Part shown: positions 34,960 through 43,899 of the stretch, piece by piece
Numbering within the stretch: the stretch's first letter is position 1
Layout of the letters: every line of letters starts with the position of its first letter
NCBI RefSeq assembly: GCF_001998865.1
Contig: NZ_CP019607.1
Location: forward strand, 2,356,001 to 2,420,000
Source of the DNA: Tessaracoccus flavescens
GTDB lineage: Bacteria > Actinomycetota > Actinomycetes > Propionibacteriales > Propionibacteriaceae
DNA length: 64,000 nt
Direction: 5' to 3'
Made by a program: the position numbers and the translations under genes
Notes under the pieces: generated by a model
Told to the model about the DNA's origin: nothing
Seen by the model: only the letters and a program-made list of their open reading frames with translations
Databases searched by the model: none

Positions 34960-36003
34960 CTACACAGAGATGATGGATTCGGCTCCGGCGCCGGCGTGAC
35001 CCGAAATTACACGGACGCCGTTCGCGGCTGTCTTTTTGTGGATCTGTCCGTCGACGCCGGGGTCGCTGCGGGCCGGGCGGGCACATGACTTGATAGGAGC
35101 CTGACCGGAAAGTCGTCTCACCTTTGTGCTGTCTGCACTCACCCGACCCGCGGTGACGTTCATCACCATTGGAAGGGAATCTCGTCAATGACGAGCATGA
35201 CACTCGACCCGCCGCTGACCAACCCGTTGCCACCAGGCTCCGAGTTGGTCGCCGGGGTCGACACGCACAAGAACACGCATCACGTCGCGATCCTCGATCT
35301 CGTGGGCCGACCTGTCGCGGACCGAGAGTTCCGTGCCGACGGTCGCGGTTACGCGCAGATCGTCGCGTTCCTCCACGCGCACGGTGATGTCGTCCGTATC
35401 GGGGTGGAGGGAACGGGGTCGTACGGGGCTGGCCTCGCACGCGCGCTGACCACGGCGGGGCTGACCGTCATCGAAGTCGCGCGACAGGACCGGCAAGCCC
35501 GCCGTCGTCGCGGCAAGTCCGACCCCCTCGACGCCCACCAGGCAGCGGTCGCTGTCCTCGCAGGAACGGACACCGCGATCCCAAAGTCTGGTGATGGCGC
35601 GGTCGAGTCGATGCGGATCCCCCTCGCAGAGCGGCGCTCGGCGGCCAAGGCCAGAGCGCAAGTGATGAACCAGATCCACGCGCTGCTGATCACCGCACCC
35701 GAGCTCGTGCGACAGGCGTTCCGCGCTCTCAGCGGGCAGCGTCTGGTGAACACGCTCGCCAAGACTCGGCCCGGAACAATCACGTCCGCCGATCCAGCGG
35801 TCGTCGCCCGGCAGACACTGCGACGGTTCGCGGTCCGACACCTCACGATGCAAGCCGAGATCGACCTGATAGAACAACAGTTGGAGATGCTCGTCCGGCA
35901 GGTCAACCCCACGCTGCTGTCCCTGAGCGGAGTCGGTCCTGTCACCGCAGCGACGCTCCTGGTCGCCGCGGGCGACAACCCCGAGCGGCTCGGAAGTGAC
36001 GCG
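34960..36003 (+). mobile_element. second IS110-family element, 3' truncated
   Basis: The left noncoding end (about 34960-35187) has the same plan as the first copy, including ATAGGAGC at 35093-35100. The transposase is normal up to about 36000 and then joins relaxase sequence in frame, so the right part of the element has been deleted. The two IS110 copies are clearly different in sequence and are not a recent duplication. Confidence 0.65.
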
Positions 36004-36486
36004 GACGACATCGCCGCCGTCCTCCACTACCGCGTCGAGCGGGCCACCGCCCGTCCCGCAGGCTCGGGCAGGACTCGCAAACCAGCGCGCCTCATCGCCG
36101 GCCTCATCCCATCGGCGCACGGCGTCATCGACGTTGAGATGCGAGCGGCTCTCGACGAGCGAGAGGAACTGATCGAGGCACGCGCCGACGCTGTACTCGA
36201 AGCCGCACTCACGGAGAGCACACCGTGGACCAACGCTCTTGGAGTAGCGCCCACCGACCGGCGACGAGCCGCGACCTGGCGCAAGGCCGCCCGCGTGGTT
36301 GCCGCCTACCGCGACCGCCACCGCGTCACCGACGAAGCAGCCCTCGGTGCCCCACCCGAGTCAGCCGCCCAGAAGATCGACGCCGCACGGGCAAGGGCCG
36401 CGCTCAGACAGGCGACGGACATCGCCACAGCGCCATCGGGCACGCGTCCTCAGGTGCGAGCCGAACTGCAGTCTCGTCGCCTGTAG
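35188..36486 (+). CDS. chimeric ORF: IS110 transposase N-terminus fused to relaxase C-terminus
   Basis: A 432-residue open frame with two unlike halves. Residues 1-271 are an IS110 transposase: AGVDTHKNTHHVAILD, GVEGTGSYGAGLARAL, RGKSDPLDAHQAAVAV, LSGVGPVTAATLLVAAGDNP. From about residue 272 the sequence is the tail of an actinobacterial TraA/MobF-type conjugative relaxase: DDIAAVLHYRVERATARPAG, RLIAGLIPSAHGVIDVEMRA, EARADAVLEAALTESTPWTN, LGAPPESAAQKIDAARARAA. The transposase lacks its C-terminal catalytic serine domain and the relaxase lacks its catalytic and helicase domains, so neither activity should remain. It is most likely a deletion scar. Confidence 0.75.
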   Translation: MTSMTLDPPLTNPLPPGSELVAGVDTHKNTHHVAILDLVGRPVADREFRADGRGYAQIVAFLHAHGDVVRIGVEGTGSYGAGLARALTTAGLTVIEVARQDRQARRRRGKSDPLDAHQAAVAVLAGTDTAIPKSGDGAVESMRIPLAERRSAAKARAQVMNQIHALLITAPELVRQAFRALSGQRLVNTLAKTRPGTITSADPAVVARQTLRRFAVRHLTMQAEIDLIEQQLEMLVRQVNPTLLSLSGVGPVTAATLLVAAGDNPERLGSDADDIAAVLHYRVERATARPAGSGRTRKPARLIAGLIPSAHGVIDVEMRAALDEREELIEARADAVLEAALTESTPWTNALGVAPTDRRRAATWRKAARVVAAYRDRHRVTDEAALGAPPESAAQKIDAARARAALRQATDIATAPSGTRPQVRAELQSRRL

Positions 36487-36615
36487 ACCTTGGGCCAGGA
36501 GGTCAGACCCACCCAGTAGGATCAGAAGATGAGTTGCTGCGTGCCCGCCGCAAGATCGTGGTCAGCCGGGAACCGAAGGGTGACAACTCGCCGAGGCAGT
36601 GAAGGTAGGTGTTGA

Positions 36616-37725
36616 GTGCGAACGACCGTGCACAAGCCAACAGACTCGCTCCCGGATGAGACGTGCATCGATGGCGCTTCGGGAGGTTCGCGGCCCACAG
36701 CAGTCGATCTGTTTGCCGGTGCTGGTGGAGCAACCCAGGGGTTGATCGATGCCGGGTTCGACGTGATCGGCGCTGTTGAGTTTGACACCACCGCTGCCCA
36801 GTCCTACCGCCTGAATCACGAACGTACGCGGCTGTGGGAGCGGGACATTCGGCAGGTTAGCGCAGCCGAGGTGAAGCGCGAGCTAGAGCTGAAGACGGGC
36901 GAGTTGACGCTGCTGAAGGCGTGCCCGCCTTGTCAAGGATTTTCCTCGCTCGCAGAAGGTCGCATTCAGGGCGACGATCCTCGCAACGATCTAGTGAATC
37001 ACACGGTCAGATTCGTTCGAGCGCTCAGACCCCGCGCCGTGTTGGTCGAAAACGTGCCCGGGCTGGGGCGTGACAGGCGGTCCACAGAACTACTGACTGC
37101 ACTGAGCCGGATGGGCTACAACGCGCGTGCCTACCATGTAAATGCGGTCGAGTTCGGCGTACCGCAGCGACGCAAGCGACTCATCATCCTGGCCTTGCGC
37201 GGCACGCGCACCCCACTCCCGCAGTCTCTCACTACAACCGATCCCGAGACGCCCGTGACAGTGCGAGACGCCTTCCGTCAACTGGAGGCTGAAGTCCCTG
37301 CTGATGATCCGCTCGGCGTGCATCGCACCCTGCCGGACAACGTGCTCAGAAGGGTTCAAGCGATCCCCGTGGGTGGCAATCGCCGCGACCTTCCGGAGCA
37401 CCTTCAGCTCGAATGCCACAAGAAGTTGGCCAAAGAGAAGAAGAGCGGGGCGTCCGGGTCATACGGACGGCTTCACTGGGATCAGCCTGCGCCGACGATG
37501 ACGACTCGGTGCACAACCCCGGCTTGTGGGCCTTTTCTGCATCCGGAGGAGCATCGGCCGATCACTTTGCGCGAGGCGGCGGCGATTCAGACGTTTCCGC
37601 CGGACTACAAGTTCGCCGGTACGAGAGGTGCCGTTGAACGTCAGATCGGCAATGCCGTCCCCGTACGCATGGCAGCCAGGATCGCAGGTGCGCTGCTCAA
37701 CTCACTCGAAGGACGGGCTGCGTAG
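36616..37725 (+). CDS. DNA (cytosine-5) methyltransferase
   Basis: A 369-residue C5-methyltransferase. Motif I is AVDLFAGAGGATQGL (residues 29-43), the catalytic cysteine is C106 in ACPPCQGFSSL, motif VI is ENV (145-147), motif VIII is QRRKR (184-188) and motif X is QIGNAVPVRMAARI. Start GTG 36616 follows AAGGTAGG. It ends 3 bases from the end of the convergent GHKL ATPase gene. It may protect host DNA from the nuclease domain of that neighbour. The recognition sequence cannot be inferred from the target recognition domain. Confidence 0.9.
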   Translation: MRTTVHKPTDSLPDETCIDGASGGSRPTAVDLFAGAGGATQGLIDAGFDVIGAVEFDTTAAQSYRLNHERTRLWERDIRQVSAAEVKRELELKTGELTLLKACPPCQGFSSLAEGRIQGDDPRNDLVNHTVRFVRALRPRAVLVENVPGLGRDRRSTELLTALSRMGYNARAYHVNAVEFGVPQRRKRLIILALRGTRTPLPQSLTTTDPETPVTVRDAFRQLEAEVPADDPLGVHRTLPDNVLRRVQAIPVGGNRRDLPEHLQLECHKKLAKEKKSGASGSYGRLHWDQPAPTMTTRCTTPACGPFLHPEEHRPITLREAAAIQTFPPDYKFAGTRGAVERQIGNAVPVRMAARIAGALLNSLEGRAA

Positions 37726-37728
37726 GGA

Positions 37729-39669
37729 CTATTCGGCGTTGTCCTCATCCGGCCCGATGTCCGTGTTCGGTGCGGTCTCCGTAGCGGAGTCGCGTTGGAT
37801 TGCCTGAATCCGTGGGTCGTCCTGAGGTGCGCGTTCAGCGATCACGTCGAGGTAGTCACGATGAAGACGCTCGGCGGCCTCAAGAAGGTGATCCCAGGGT
37901 GAGATTCGGTAGCCGAGGTCTTTCATGCTCTGAATCTCGCTATTGATCCCAGGCTCGTCCTTGAGCCCAGAATGGATCATCACGCCGAGAATCTGGGAAC
38001 GCTGTGTAGAAAAGTTGCCCGCCTTGTCGTTCCGGTCACGAAGCGTGTTTACGTAACCGCGCAGTTGGCCGAGTTCCTTGAGGCCGATCTTGTCGCCGGG
38101 CCGTTTCACCTCGACGACGATCGCGGTGCCGCTGTCTCCGATGCAGAGGAAGTCGAGCCTGCGTTGATCTCCCTCGCTGACCTCCGAGTGGAATGTCTCA
38201 CGCAAGACCGTTTCGAGGGAACGTTCGTGATGGAGCAGTTGCCACATGGGGTCGATGATCCACGGATGCTCACGCAGAAGGTCCTGCATGGTCGGCTTCT
38301 CGGGGGCGCGTTCCTTGATGAGCCGCTTGAGGGTCTGAATCACGACCACCCGGCCGCGTACAAGTTGTGCGGCCTGGACGGCCTCCAGAATGTCCCACTC
38401 GCTCATCAAGTCGAGGATGGACTTCTGGTCAGATGCGGTGAGTTCGCTGAGTTCCTTGAGCAGTGCGAAGAACTGCTCGTTCTCGTAGGCGTTCAGAAGG
38501 ATCTCGACGATCTGATCGAGCCGGTCAGACTCCATCGTCGGAGAATCAGCGAGCGTCTGAATCGCCTTGAGGAGCTCCTTCTGCTGACGTTCCGGGAACT
38601 TCTCGATCCGCTTCATGTAGGTCGTGGAGACTCTGAGACGTTCCTTCTGCCTCTTGGCGCGGGCAGCGGCCCACTTGCGCAGGGACTCCCGCAGCATGCC
38701 TTGGCCCCATTCCAGGATCGGCTGTGCGATCGGATGCTCCCAGAGGACTGTGGCGCGGTCGGTGGCAATCAAGTCGTCAGAGTAGGAGTCGAGTCCGTCC
38801 ACGAATACCTCGCCGGTGAGGTACTGAAGCCCCAGCTGGTTCTGCGTTCCACCGCTCATGTCGAAGAAGAACGGGGTCTGGACCAGTTTGCCTCTGGAGA
38901 GCACGGAGATGCCTCGGATGTCATCGTTCTTGATCGGCTTCTCGGTGAATCCGACCCACCACTGGACTGTTCCGACGCCTGGCAGGTCAACAGTGTCGAG
39001 ACCGTTCTCCGGATAGCGGAACTGGAGTTCCGTCTCGTCCGACGCAAGTGCGTCGTTGTTGAGGCTCACCTGGAAGGCATTGCTGAGGATCGAGAATCGT
39101 CGTCCCATGCTCCGTCGGAACGATGCAGACGGGATGCGATTCTTCAACTGGAGCTCGGTCAGACGCACCTCGGTCCCGTTGGGGCGCGTCTCATTCGGTA
39201 GGAGCACCCTGTCTTCGAGCACGGTAGGACGATACGTGTTGGTGTTGCTACTCACGAGGTCGTCGTAACTCATCTGGAATGAGGTGAGATGGCCGTCGCT
39301 GACAGTTGTAATCGTGACGATCTTCGCGATGCCGAAACCGGCGAGCTTTCCGAGGCCCTTGCGCCCGAGAACAAGTCGTCCACCGGGCGAACGATCTGCA
39401 CCGGAGGCCCGTCGATCCCTCCCGACGAGCAGGTACTTGTCGTTTACGTCCTCGAAGGTCATTCCGAGACCGTCGTCTCGGATCACGATCTCAGAGTTCG
39501 AGTCGAGAGCTGTGTCGAGCGGAACCTCGATCTGTACGGAGGTCGCGTCGGCATCGTAGGCATTCGCGACCAGCTCCGCGATGGCTGGCACCGCGCCCGA
39601 GTACATCTGCAGCCCGAGGTGGCGAACAAGCGACCCCGCGAAGTCCATCGTCAACTCTCGACCGCTCAC
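37729..39669 (-). CDS. GHKL (MORC/MutL-like) ATPase fused to PD-(D/E)XK-like nuclease domain
   Basis: A 646-residue protein. The N-terminal Bergerat ATPase fold shows the N box AELVANAYDADA (31-42), the G1 box RDDGLGM (64-70) and the G2 box GRKGLGKLAGFG (102-113), as in MutL, Hsp90 and MORC proteins. A long helical middle follows. Near the end, LREHPWIIDPMWQLLHHERS leads to a restriction-like core with D506 in RRLDFLC and E520-x-K522 in VVEVKRPGDK. GHKL ATPases coupled to methyltransferases were described by Iyer, Abhiman and Aravind as prokaryotic relatives of MORC in restriction systems. Start GTG 39669. I infer an ATP-driven DNA-cleaving or DNA-blocking effector. Confidence 0.8.
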   Translation of the reverse strand: MSGRELTMDFAGSLVRHLGLQMYSGAVPAIAELVANAYDADATSVQIEVPLDTALDSNSEIVIRDDGLGMTFEDVNDKYLLVGRDRRASGADRSPGGRLVLGRKGLGKLAGFGIAKIVTITTVSDGHLTSFQMSYDDLVSSNTNTYRPTVLEDRVLLPNETRPNGTEVRLTELQLKNRIPSASFRRSMGRRFSILSNAFQVSLNNDALASDETELQFRYPENGLDTVDLPGVGTVQWWVGFTEKPIKNDDIRGISVLSRGKLVQTPFFFDMSGGTQNQLGLQYLTGEVFVDGLDSYSDDLIATDRATVLWEHPIAQPILEWGQGMLRESLRKWAAARAKRQKERLRVSTTYMKRIEKFPERQQKELLKAIQTLADSPTMESDRLDQIVEILLNAYENEQFFALLKELSELTASDQKSILDLMSEWDILEAVQAAQLVRGRVVVIQTLKRLIKERAPEKPTMQDLLREHPWIIDPMWQLLHHERSLETVLRETFHSEVSEGDQRRLDFLCIGDSGTAIVVEVKRPGDKIGLKELGQLRGYVNTLRDRNDKAGNFSTQRSQILGVMIHSGLKDEPGINSEIQSMKDLGYRISPWDHLLEAAERLHRDYLDVIAERAPQDDPRIQAIQRDSATETAPNTDIGPDEDNAE

Positions 39670-39789
39670 AGGACTCCTTCCGCAGGAACGAAGGTTCCGC
39701 GAGGAGGCGTCAGAACCGCATGGCTAGAGTCTACTCGCCGCGCTTCACGCACCCGATGGCGTTGCCCGACTGGGCCGCGTGGTGAGTGG

Positions 39790-40780
39790 CTACAGCACCC
39801 GTTGATCCGACCGCGACGTCGCCGTGCGAGCGTGCTCGTACGCATGTCGCTCGCCTGCAGGCGTGGGGTCCTCCGCCTGGCGGACACCGATGATCTGTTC
39901 AGAGTGCGTCACGATGCGAGCGATCCCCAGTTCCAGCAACTCGTGCGGTCCATTGCTCGTTGCGCTGGTCACCGGGCCGGGAACAACTCCGACGGTGCGG
40001 CCGAGTTCGTACGCACGCCGGGCGACGGTCACCGATCCAGAGCGAACGCCAGCCTCGACCACGACGGTGGTCGCGGACAGCGCGGCCATCAGCCGCGCCC
40101 GGGCAATGAAGCGATGGCGCGTCGGCACTGCGCCCGGTGGAACCTCGCTGACCATGAGGCCGAGGTCAGCTACTCGCTCAAGCAGTTCACGGTGGCCCAT
40201 CGGGTTGGGGCGATCAACGCCGTTCGCCATGACCGCGATCGTGTCGCCACCGGATGCCAGGGCCGCTCGATGGGCCGTTCCTTCGATGCCGTAGGCACCG
40301 CCGGCCACGACGAGCCGTTCAGCGTTGGCGAGGTCGGAGGCAAGCTGTGCGGCCACATGCTCGCCGTAGGACGTCGAGGCCCTCGCGCCGGTGATCGTCA
40401 CGAAATCGCTGAGCGGTCGCGCGAGGAACGATGTCGTGCCACGAGTCCAGAGGACGTATGGCCGTCGGTCGCCAAGATCGTCGAGCGGAAGGCCATTCTT
40501 TGTCGCCGGGAATCAGCGTGCCGATACCGGCGCGCTCGGCTCCGACGAGGTTCTGCTCAAGTGTCCGAGTGTCTGAGCGCCGGAACTGGGCACGCCACAC
40601 CTGAGCGTCAACGGTACTGAGCCCCGGCACAACGTCATCACGTTCGGCGAGTCGGAGCAACTCAAGCGCTCCCAGCTCGCCCAGGAGTCGGCCTGTTACC
40701 GCATCGTCTGGTTCAACGAGCATCGACGGCGCCATCCGTGCTGTGCGCTCGTCCTGGACTACGTCGCTCAGGTTCGTCAT
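39790..40780 (-). pseudogene. DprA/Smf-like DNA-processing protein, frameshifted
   Basis: From ATG 40780 the N-terminal part reads MTNLSDVVQDERTARMAPSM to GIGTLIPGDKEWPSA; near 40480 the frame is lost, and the Rossmann-type DprA core continues in another frame: DDLGDRRPYVLWTRG, FVTITGARASTSYGEHVAAQ, VVAGGAYGIEGTAHRAALAS, GSVTVARRAYELGRTVGVVP. It lies on the same strand as the ATPase with a 120-base gap, so they may once have formed an operon. Chromosomal dprA is normally elsewhere, so this is an island paralogue. The lesion may be real or a sequencing error. Confidence 0.7.
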
Positions 40781-40976
40781 CGTCGGTTCCTCTCACTCCT
40801 ACAGAGAGGTGCGCGAGGCGACGCGGGAGCCGGAGGGTTCCGTGAACGCCGACCCCGGCGTACAGTGGATGGTGAGGCAGGCTCTCCTCATATTGCGGGT
40901 CCTCCGGGACGGCCTTCGGGCACTCACACACGTTCTGCCTCCTCGACGGAGTAACACGTGTGACGAGAGGCCCGTC

Positions 40977-41342
40977 ATGGTCCGCCTTATCTGGACGCTC
41001 AGCGTTCGCACTCGCGACTACCTGCACCGCTACATGCCGAGCAGCCGACTGCTCGCTGCCGTCCGCACACGTCGCGGACTCAAGTGGGGGATACCCGCGA
41101 TGCTGGTCGCGCTTCCGTACATCCTGATCGCCAGCATCTGCTCTGGCTCGGCAGCCGACGGCGGCCCAGACTGGCTCCACCTCATCGTGCTGTGGGCATG
41201 CTGGAACGCGCTCAAGTTCATCATCATGGGACCCGTGAGCGTCGCTCTGCTCATCCGTGCGCGCCTGCGCGAGGCTCCGGTCCGTCGTCACCAGCGCCAC
41301 GGCGTCGAGGCGAGCCTGCGTGAGCCGGTCCTTCGTGTCTAG
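40977..41342 (+). CDS. small two-helix membrane protein of mobile islands
   Basis: A 121-residue protein starting MVRLIWTLSVRTRDYLHRYM, with two membrane segments (WGIPAMLVALPYILIASICS; LIVLWACWNALKFIIMGPVS) flanked by basic residues. I recall close relatives on many actinobacterial islands, where databases often label them sulfate permease without support. No function can be assigned. It converges on the HTH gene, with stops 2 bases apart. Confidence 0.7.
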   Translation: MVRLIWTLSVRTRDYLHRYMPSSRLLAAVRTRRGLKWGIPAMLVALPYILIASICSGSAADGGPDWLHLIVLWACWNALKFIIMGPVSVALLIRARLREAPVRRHQRHGVEASLREPVLRV

Positions 41343-41344
41343 GC

Positions 41345-41692
41345 TCAACCGCCCACGGCAGTGGATGCCGTGATGCGAGAACCACAGCGCCCGCCCGGCC
41401 GGATCACGACGCCGTGCGAAGCGAGCGCTCGTCGGACAGCCTGATGCCCCGCCCCAACCTTCACGCCGACCTCCACCAGCGTCAACCCGCTGAGGTAGAG
41501 GTCGGCTGCTTCGTGGATGCGGGAGGGATCGAACCGTCCACGGCTGATCGTCACCTCCCGCCGGGTGAGGTGGGTGGCGACCGTGCGGCGGTTCACTCCG
41601 AACACGGATGCCAGCTCCACGAGCGTCGCGCCTCTGCCGTACTGCGCCACCAGATCGTCGACCTGCTCGGGGCGCAGCAGGGTTTGAGCCAT
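41345..41692 (-). CDS. helix-turn-helix protein (resolvase-type HTH repeats)
   Basis: A 115-residue protein with two helix-turn-helix units: QVDDLVAQYGRGATLVELAS, VFGVNRRTVATHLTRREV and AADLYLSGLTLVEVGVKVGA, GHQAVRRALASHGVVIRP. These resemble the Hin/resolvase C-terminal DNA-binding domain, without a catalytic domain. Such genes are often neighbours of serine recombinases on islands and could act as an excision or copy-control factor. It forms a convergent pair with the small membrane protein. Confidence 0.75.
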   Translation of the reverse strand: MAQTLLRPEQVDDLVAQYGRGATLVELASVFGVNRRTVATHLTRREVTISRGRFDPSRIHEAADLYLSGLTLVEVGVKVGAGHQAVRRALASHGVVIRPGGRCGSRITASTAVGG

Positions 41693-41847
41693 CCCAAGTG
41701 ATCGCACCACTCGACCCCTGGAATCGGAAACAGTAGGCTCGGAGGAGTGCTGGTCCTGGTTGTAGAGGCCCCGTGACCTGCGCAAGGACAAGGTTTTAAG
41801 GTGTGGGCAGGGGTTCTCAAACTCTCTACGGCGGTCCACAAGATTGA

Positions 41848-41871
41848 CTGCTCCGCCTGATGGCGGGGCAG
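41848..41871 (+). terminator. hairpin followed by T-rich stretch
   Basis: Stem CTGCTCCGCC / GGCGGGGCAG with a TGAT loop, followed by TTTTGTGTTT, at the proposed right edge of the island. Confidence 0.55.
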
Positions 41872-41880
41872 TTTTGTGTT

Positions 41881-42264
41881 TCAGCGGCGTCGCGCGACCA
41901 CGGCGAAGGTCGGGCTGGACGGGTCGAAGGGGGCCTGCCGCGTCGCAGACCAGCTCCTCGACGACGAAGCCCGCGCCCTCCAACTCTCCGGTCACCTGGC
42001 TGGGGGTGAGGCACTGCATCCAGTTGTAGAACCGGCGCTGTCCGGAGGCGGCGGTGATCGTGTAGCGGTCGATCAGCCGCGCTCCCGGGGCAAGGCCGAG
42101 GGCGCCCGTGAGCCAGTTCGTCGAGGCGTCGATGAAGCTCTTGCGACGCGAGGCGAGGTCATTGCCGGGGTCCAGGTGGCTGCGCAGCAGCTCTTGGAGA
42201 TGTGCGGGTCATCCCAGAAGCCTGGCGTCGTGAACGAACTGAACGGTTCCGGTTTCTGGTCCAT
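41881..42264 (-). pseudogene. class I methyltransferase remnant lacking its SAM-binding core
   Basis: The start MDQKPEPFSSFTTPGFWDDP at 42264 is followed by a frameshift to ELLRSHLDPGNDLASRRKSF and IDASTNWLTGALGLAPGARL. The sequence then jumps directly to the last strands, FYNWMQCLTPSQVTGELEGA and GFVVEELVCDAAG, so the Rossmann-like core with the glycine motif (about 130 residues) has been deleted. A second frameshift precedes the C-terminus PSSPTFAVVARRR. Three lesions are present and the gene is dead. It is probably the last chromosomal gene before the island. Confidence 0.7.
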
Positions 42265-42361
42265 GCTGGCTCTTTCGGCGGATACGGCTGAGCCTACGGT
42301 GGGCGAAACATGGAACCGCCCGGTCCCGCTCGGCAGGGTGGTCCGGGCGGCGGCTGTTGCC

Positions 42362-43465
42362 TCAGGCCGCGTCGAGCGCCTCACTCACGCTCTGCTGAAG
42401 TTCGCGCCACGACTTCACGAACTTCTCGACGCCTTCCTCCTCGAGCACCCTCGTCACGTCCGCGAAGTCGACCCCGACCTCGGCGAGCTGGTCCATCACG
42501 CGGTGAGCCTCTGCATAGTTGCCGGTGATGGTGTCACCGGTGATGACCCCGTGGTCGAACGTCGCCTCGAGGGTCTTCTCGGGCATGGTGTTGACGGTGC
42601 CGGTCGCGACGAGTTCCTCGACGTAGAGGGTGTCAGGCAGGTCCGGGTCCTTCACCCCGGTCGAGGCCCACAGTGGGCGTTGGACGTTCGCGCTCTCCTC
42701 GACAAGCGCCATGGCGTCGTCGCGGGAGAAGCGTTCGGTGAACAACTCGTAGGCGAGCCGGGCGTTCGCCACCCCGGCCTTCGACTTGAGAGCCTCCGCC
42801 TCCGGAGTGCCGATCTCCGCGAGCCGCTTGTCGACCTCCGTGTCCACGCGCGAGACGAAGAACGACGCGACCGAATGGATGCCTCCGGGATCGATCCCCG
42901 CGGCCCTGGCCTTCGCGACGCCTTCCAGGTAGGCGTCCATCACCTCGGCGTACCTGTCCAGGCCGAAGATGAGTGTCACGTTGACGGAGATGCCCGCGCC
43001 GATGGTCTCGGTGATCGCAGGCAGTCCGGCCTTCGTCGCGGGGATCTTGATCAGGACGTTGTCCCTGCCGACCGTCTCGTGCAGGGCCTTGGCCTGGGCG
43101 ACCGTGGCCTCGGTGTCGTGCGCCAGCTCCGGCGACACCTCGATCGAGACCCGCCCATCCACGCCGTGGGTGGCGTCGTAGATGGGACGGAACACGTCGC
43201 ACGCGTCCCTGACGTCGGTGGTCGTGATCGCGAAGATGGCGTCATCGACGGACGCTCCCGTCGCCTTCTGGGCTGCGATGGCCTCGGCATAGCCCTCGCC
43301 GGCAGAGATGGCGCCCTGGAAGATGGTGGGGTTGGTGGTCACTCCCACGACGTTGCGGTCGGTGATCAACTCGATGAGGTTGCCGGAGGTGATCCGGCTG
43401 CGAGACAGGTCGTCGAGCCAGATGCTGACGCCGGCGTCGGTGAGCCTGGTGGTGGGTGAGGTCAT
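42362..43465 (-). CDS. tal: transaldolase
   Basis: A 367-residue enzyme of the non-oxidative pentose phosphate pathway. The conserved start is [17 protein letters not shown], the substrate region [15 protein letters not shown], the Schiff-base lysine lies in [16 protein letters not shown], and [20 protein letters not shown] follows. GGAAGGAG precedes ATG 43465. It is the long actinobacterial form. It diverges from the rRNA operon, whose first promoter is about 190 bases away. Confidence 0.95.
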   Translation of the reverse strand: MTSPTTRLTDAGVSIWLDDLSRSRITSGNLIELITDRNVVGVTTNPTIFQGAISAGEGYAEAIAAQKATGASVDDAIFAITTTDVRDACDVFRPIYDATHGVDGRVSIEVSPELAHDTEATVAQAKALHETVGRDNVLIKIPATKAGLPAITETIGAGISVNVTLIFGLDRYAEVMDAYLEGVAKARAAGIDPGGIHSVASFFVSRVDTEVDKRLAEIGTPEAEALKSKAGVANARLAYELFTERFSRDDAMALVEESANVQRPLWASTGVKDPDLPDTLYVEELVATGTVNTMPEKTLEATFDHGVITGDTITGNYAEAHRVMDQLAEVGVDFADVTRVLEEEGVEKFVKSWRELQQSVSEALDAA

Positions 43466-43655
43466 GTCTGCTCCTTCCGGGGGGTGGGCGATGCGCCGTG
43501 GCGGCGCCCGCCGGCCGGGGAACGAACGATCGTCCCTTGTCAACGACGCTACCCGCAGAGGCCCACGGATGACGACCAAACGGCGGGACCGACGGACCTC
43601 TCCGCAGGGGCCGGGACCGGGCGCCGCGGCGCGTTCCGAGGATCCCTCCCGCGAT

Positions 43656-43685
43656 TTGACACCCCGCGCGGGGTGCCGGTAAGTT
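43656..43685 (+). promoter_or_regulatory. rRNA operon promoter 1
   Basis: TTGACA, 18-base spacer, TAAGTT. The spacer contains a GC palindrome (ACCCCGCGCGGGGT). Confidence 0.55.
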
Positions 43686-43744
43686 ATATCGAGTCGCCTA
43701 GCGACGGAACAACTCAACGGCTGGTCCGCCTCAAGCCTCCGGGT

Positions 43745-43773
43745 TTGACAAGCGAAGGAGCAAGGAGTAGAGT
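43745..43773 (+). promoter_or_regulatory. rRNA operon promoter 2
   Basis: TTGACA, 17-base spacer, TAGAGT. Confidence 0.65.
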
Positions 43774-43869
43774 CAGCAGAGCTGCGCAAGCAGCCTGCCG
43801 ACACGGAAACACCTTATGAATCAGGGTTTCCAATCACTTCTGCGAACTCCGAATCGGTCAAATGCGAAT

Positions 43870-43899
43870 TTGACAGACGGAAGTAACAGCTAGTAGAGT
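43870..43899 (+). promoter_or_regulatory. rRNA operon promoter 3
   Basis: TTGACA, 18-base spacer, TAGAGT. The rest of the leader (43900-44193) is noncoding; it carries a TTGAGAACTCAACAGCGTG segment at about 43969 that recurs in similar form in the 16S-23S spacer and may take part in antitermination or processing. Confidence 0.65.

Larger units (their letters stand above)
25849..41880. mobile_element. decayed integrative element / genomic island at tRNA-Ala
   Basis: Bounded on the left by tRNA-Ala with a serine recombinase remnant and on the right by a chromosomal methyltransferase remnant. In between are a fragment of an accessory gene of conjugative elements, the C-terminal part of a relaxase, three insertion sequences, regulator/enzyme cargo, a restriction-like module and a small membrane protein plus HTH protein of the kind carried on such islands. 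I could not find a direct repeat of the tRNA 3' end at the right side, so the right edge (between about 41692 and 41880) is a guess. Confidence 0.55.

Noticed and set aside
36503..36602. Possible small gene or gene tail before the methyltransferase (DELLRARRKIVVSREPKGDN)
   Set aside because: It reads well for about 25 codons but has no start or family match; too short to support as a feature.
41740..41845. Possible tRNA fragment or attachment repeat at the island's right edge (GGGGTTCTCAAACTC)
   Set aside because: Only loosely like a T arm; it does not match the tRNA-Ala 3' end and does not fold as a tRNA.
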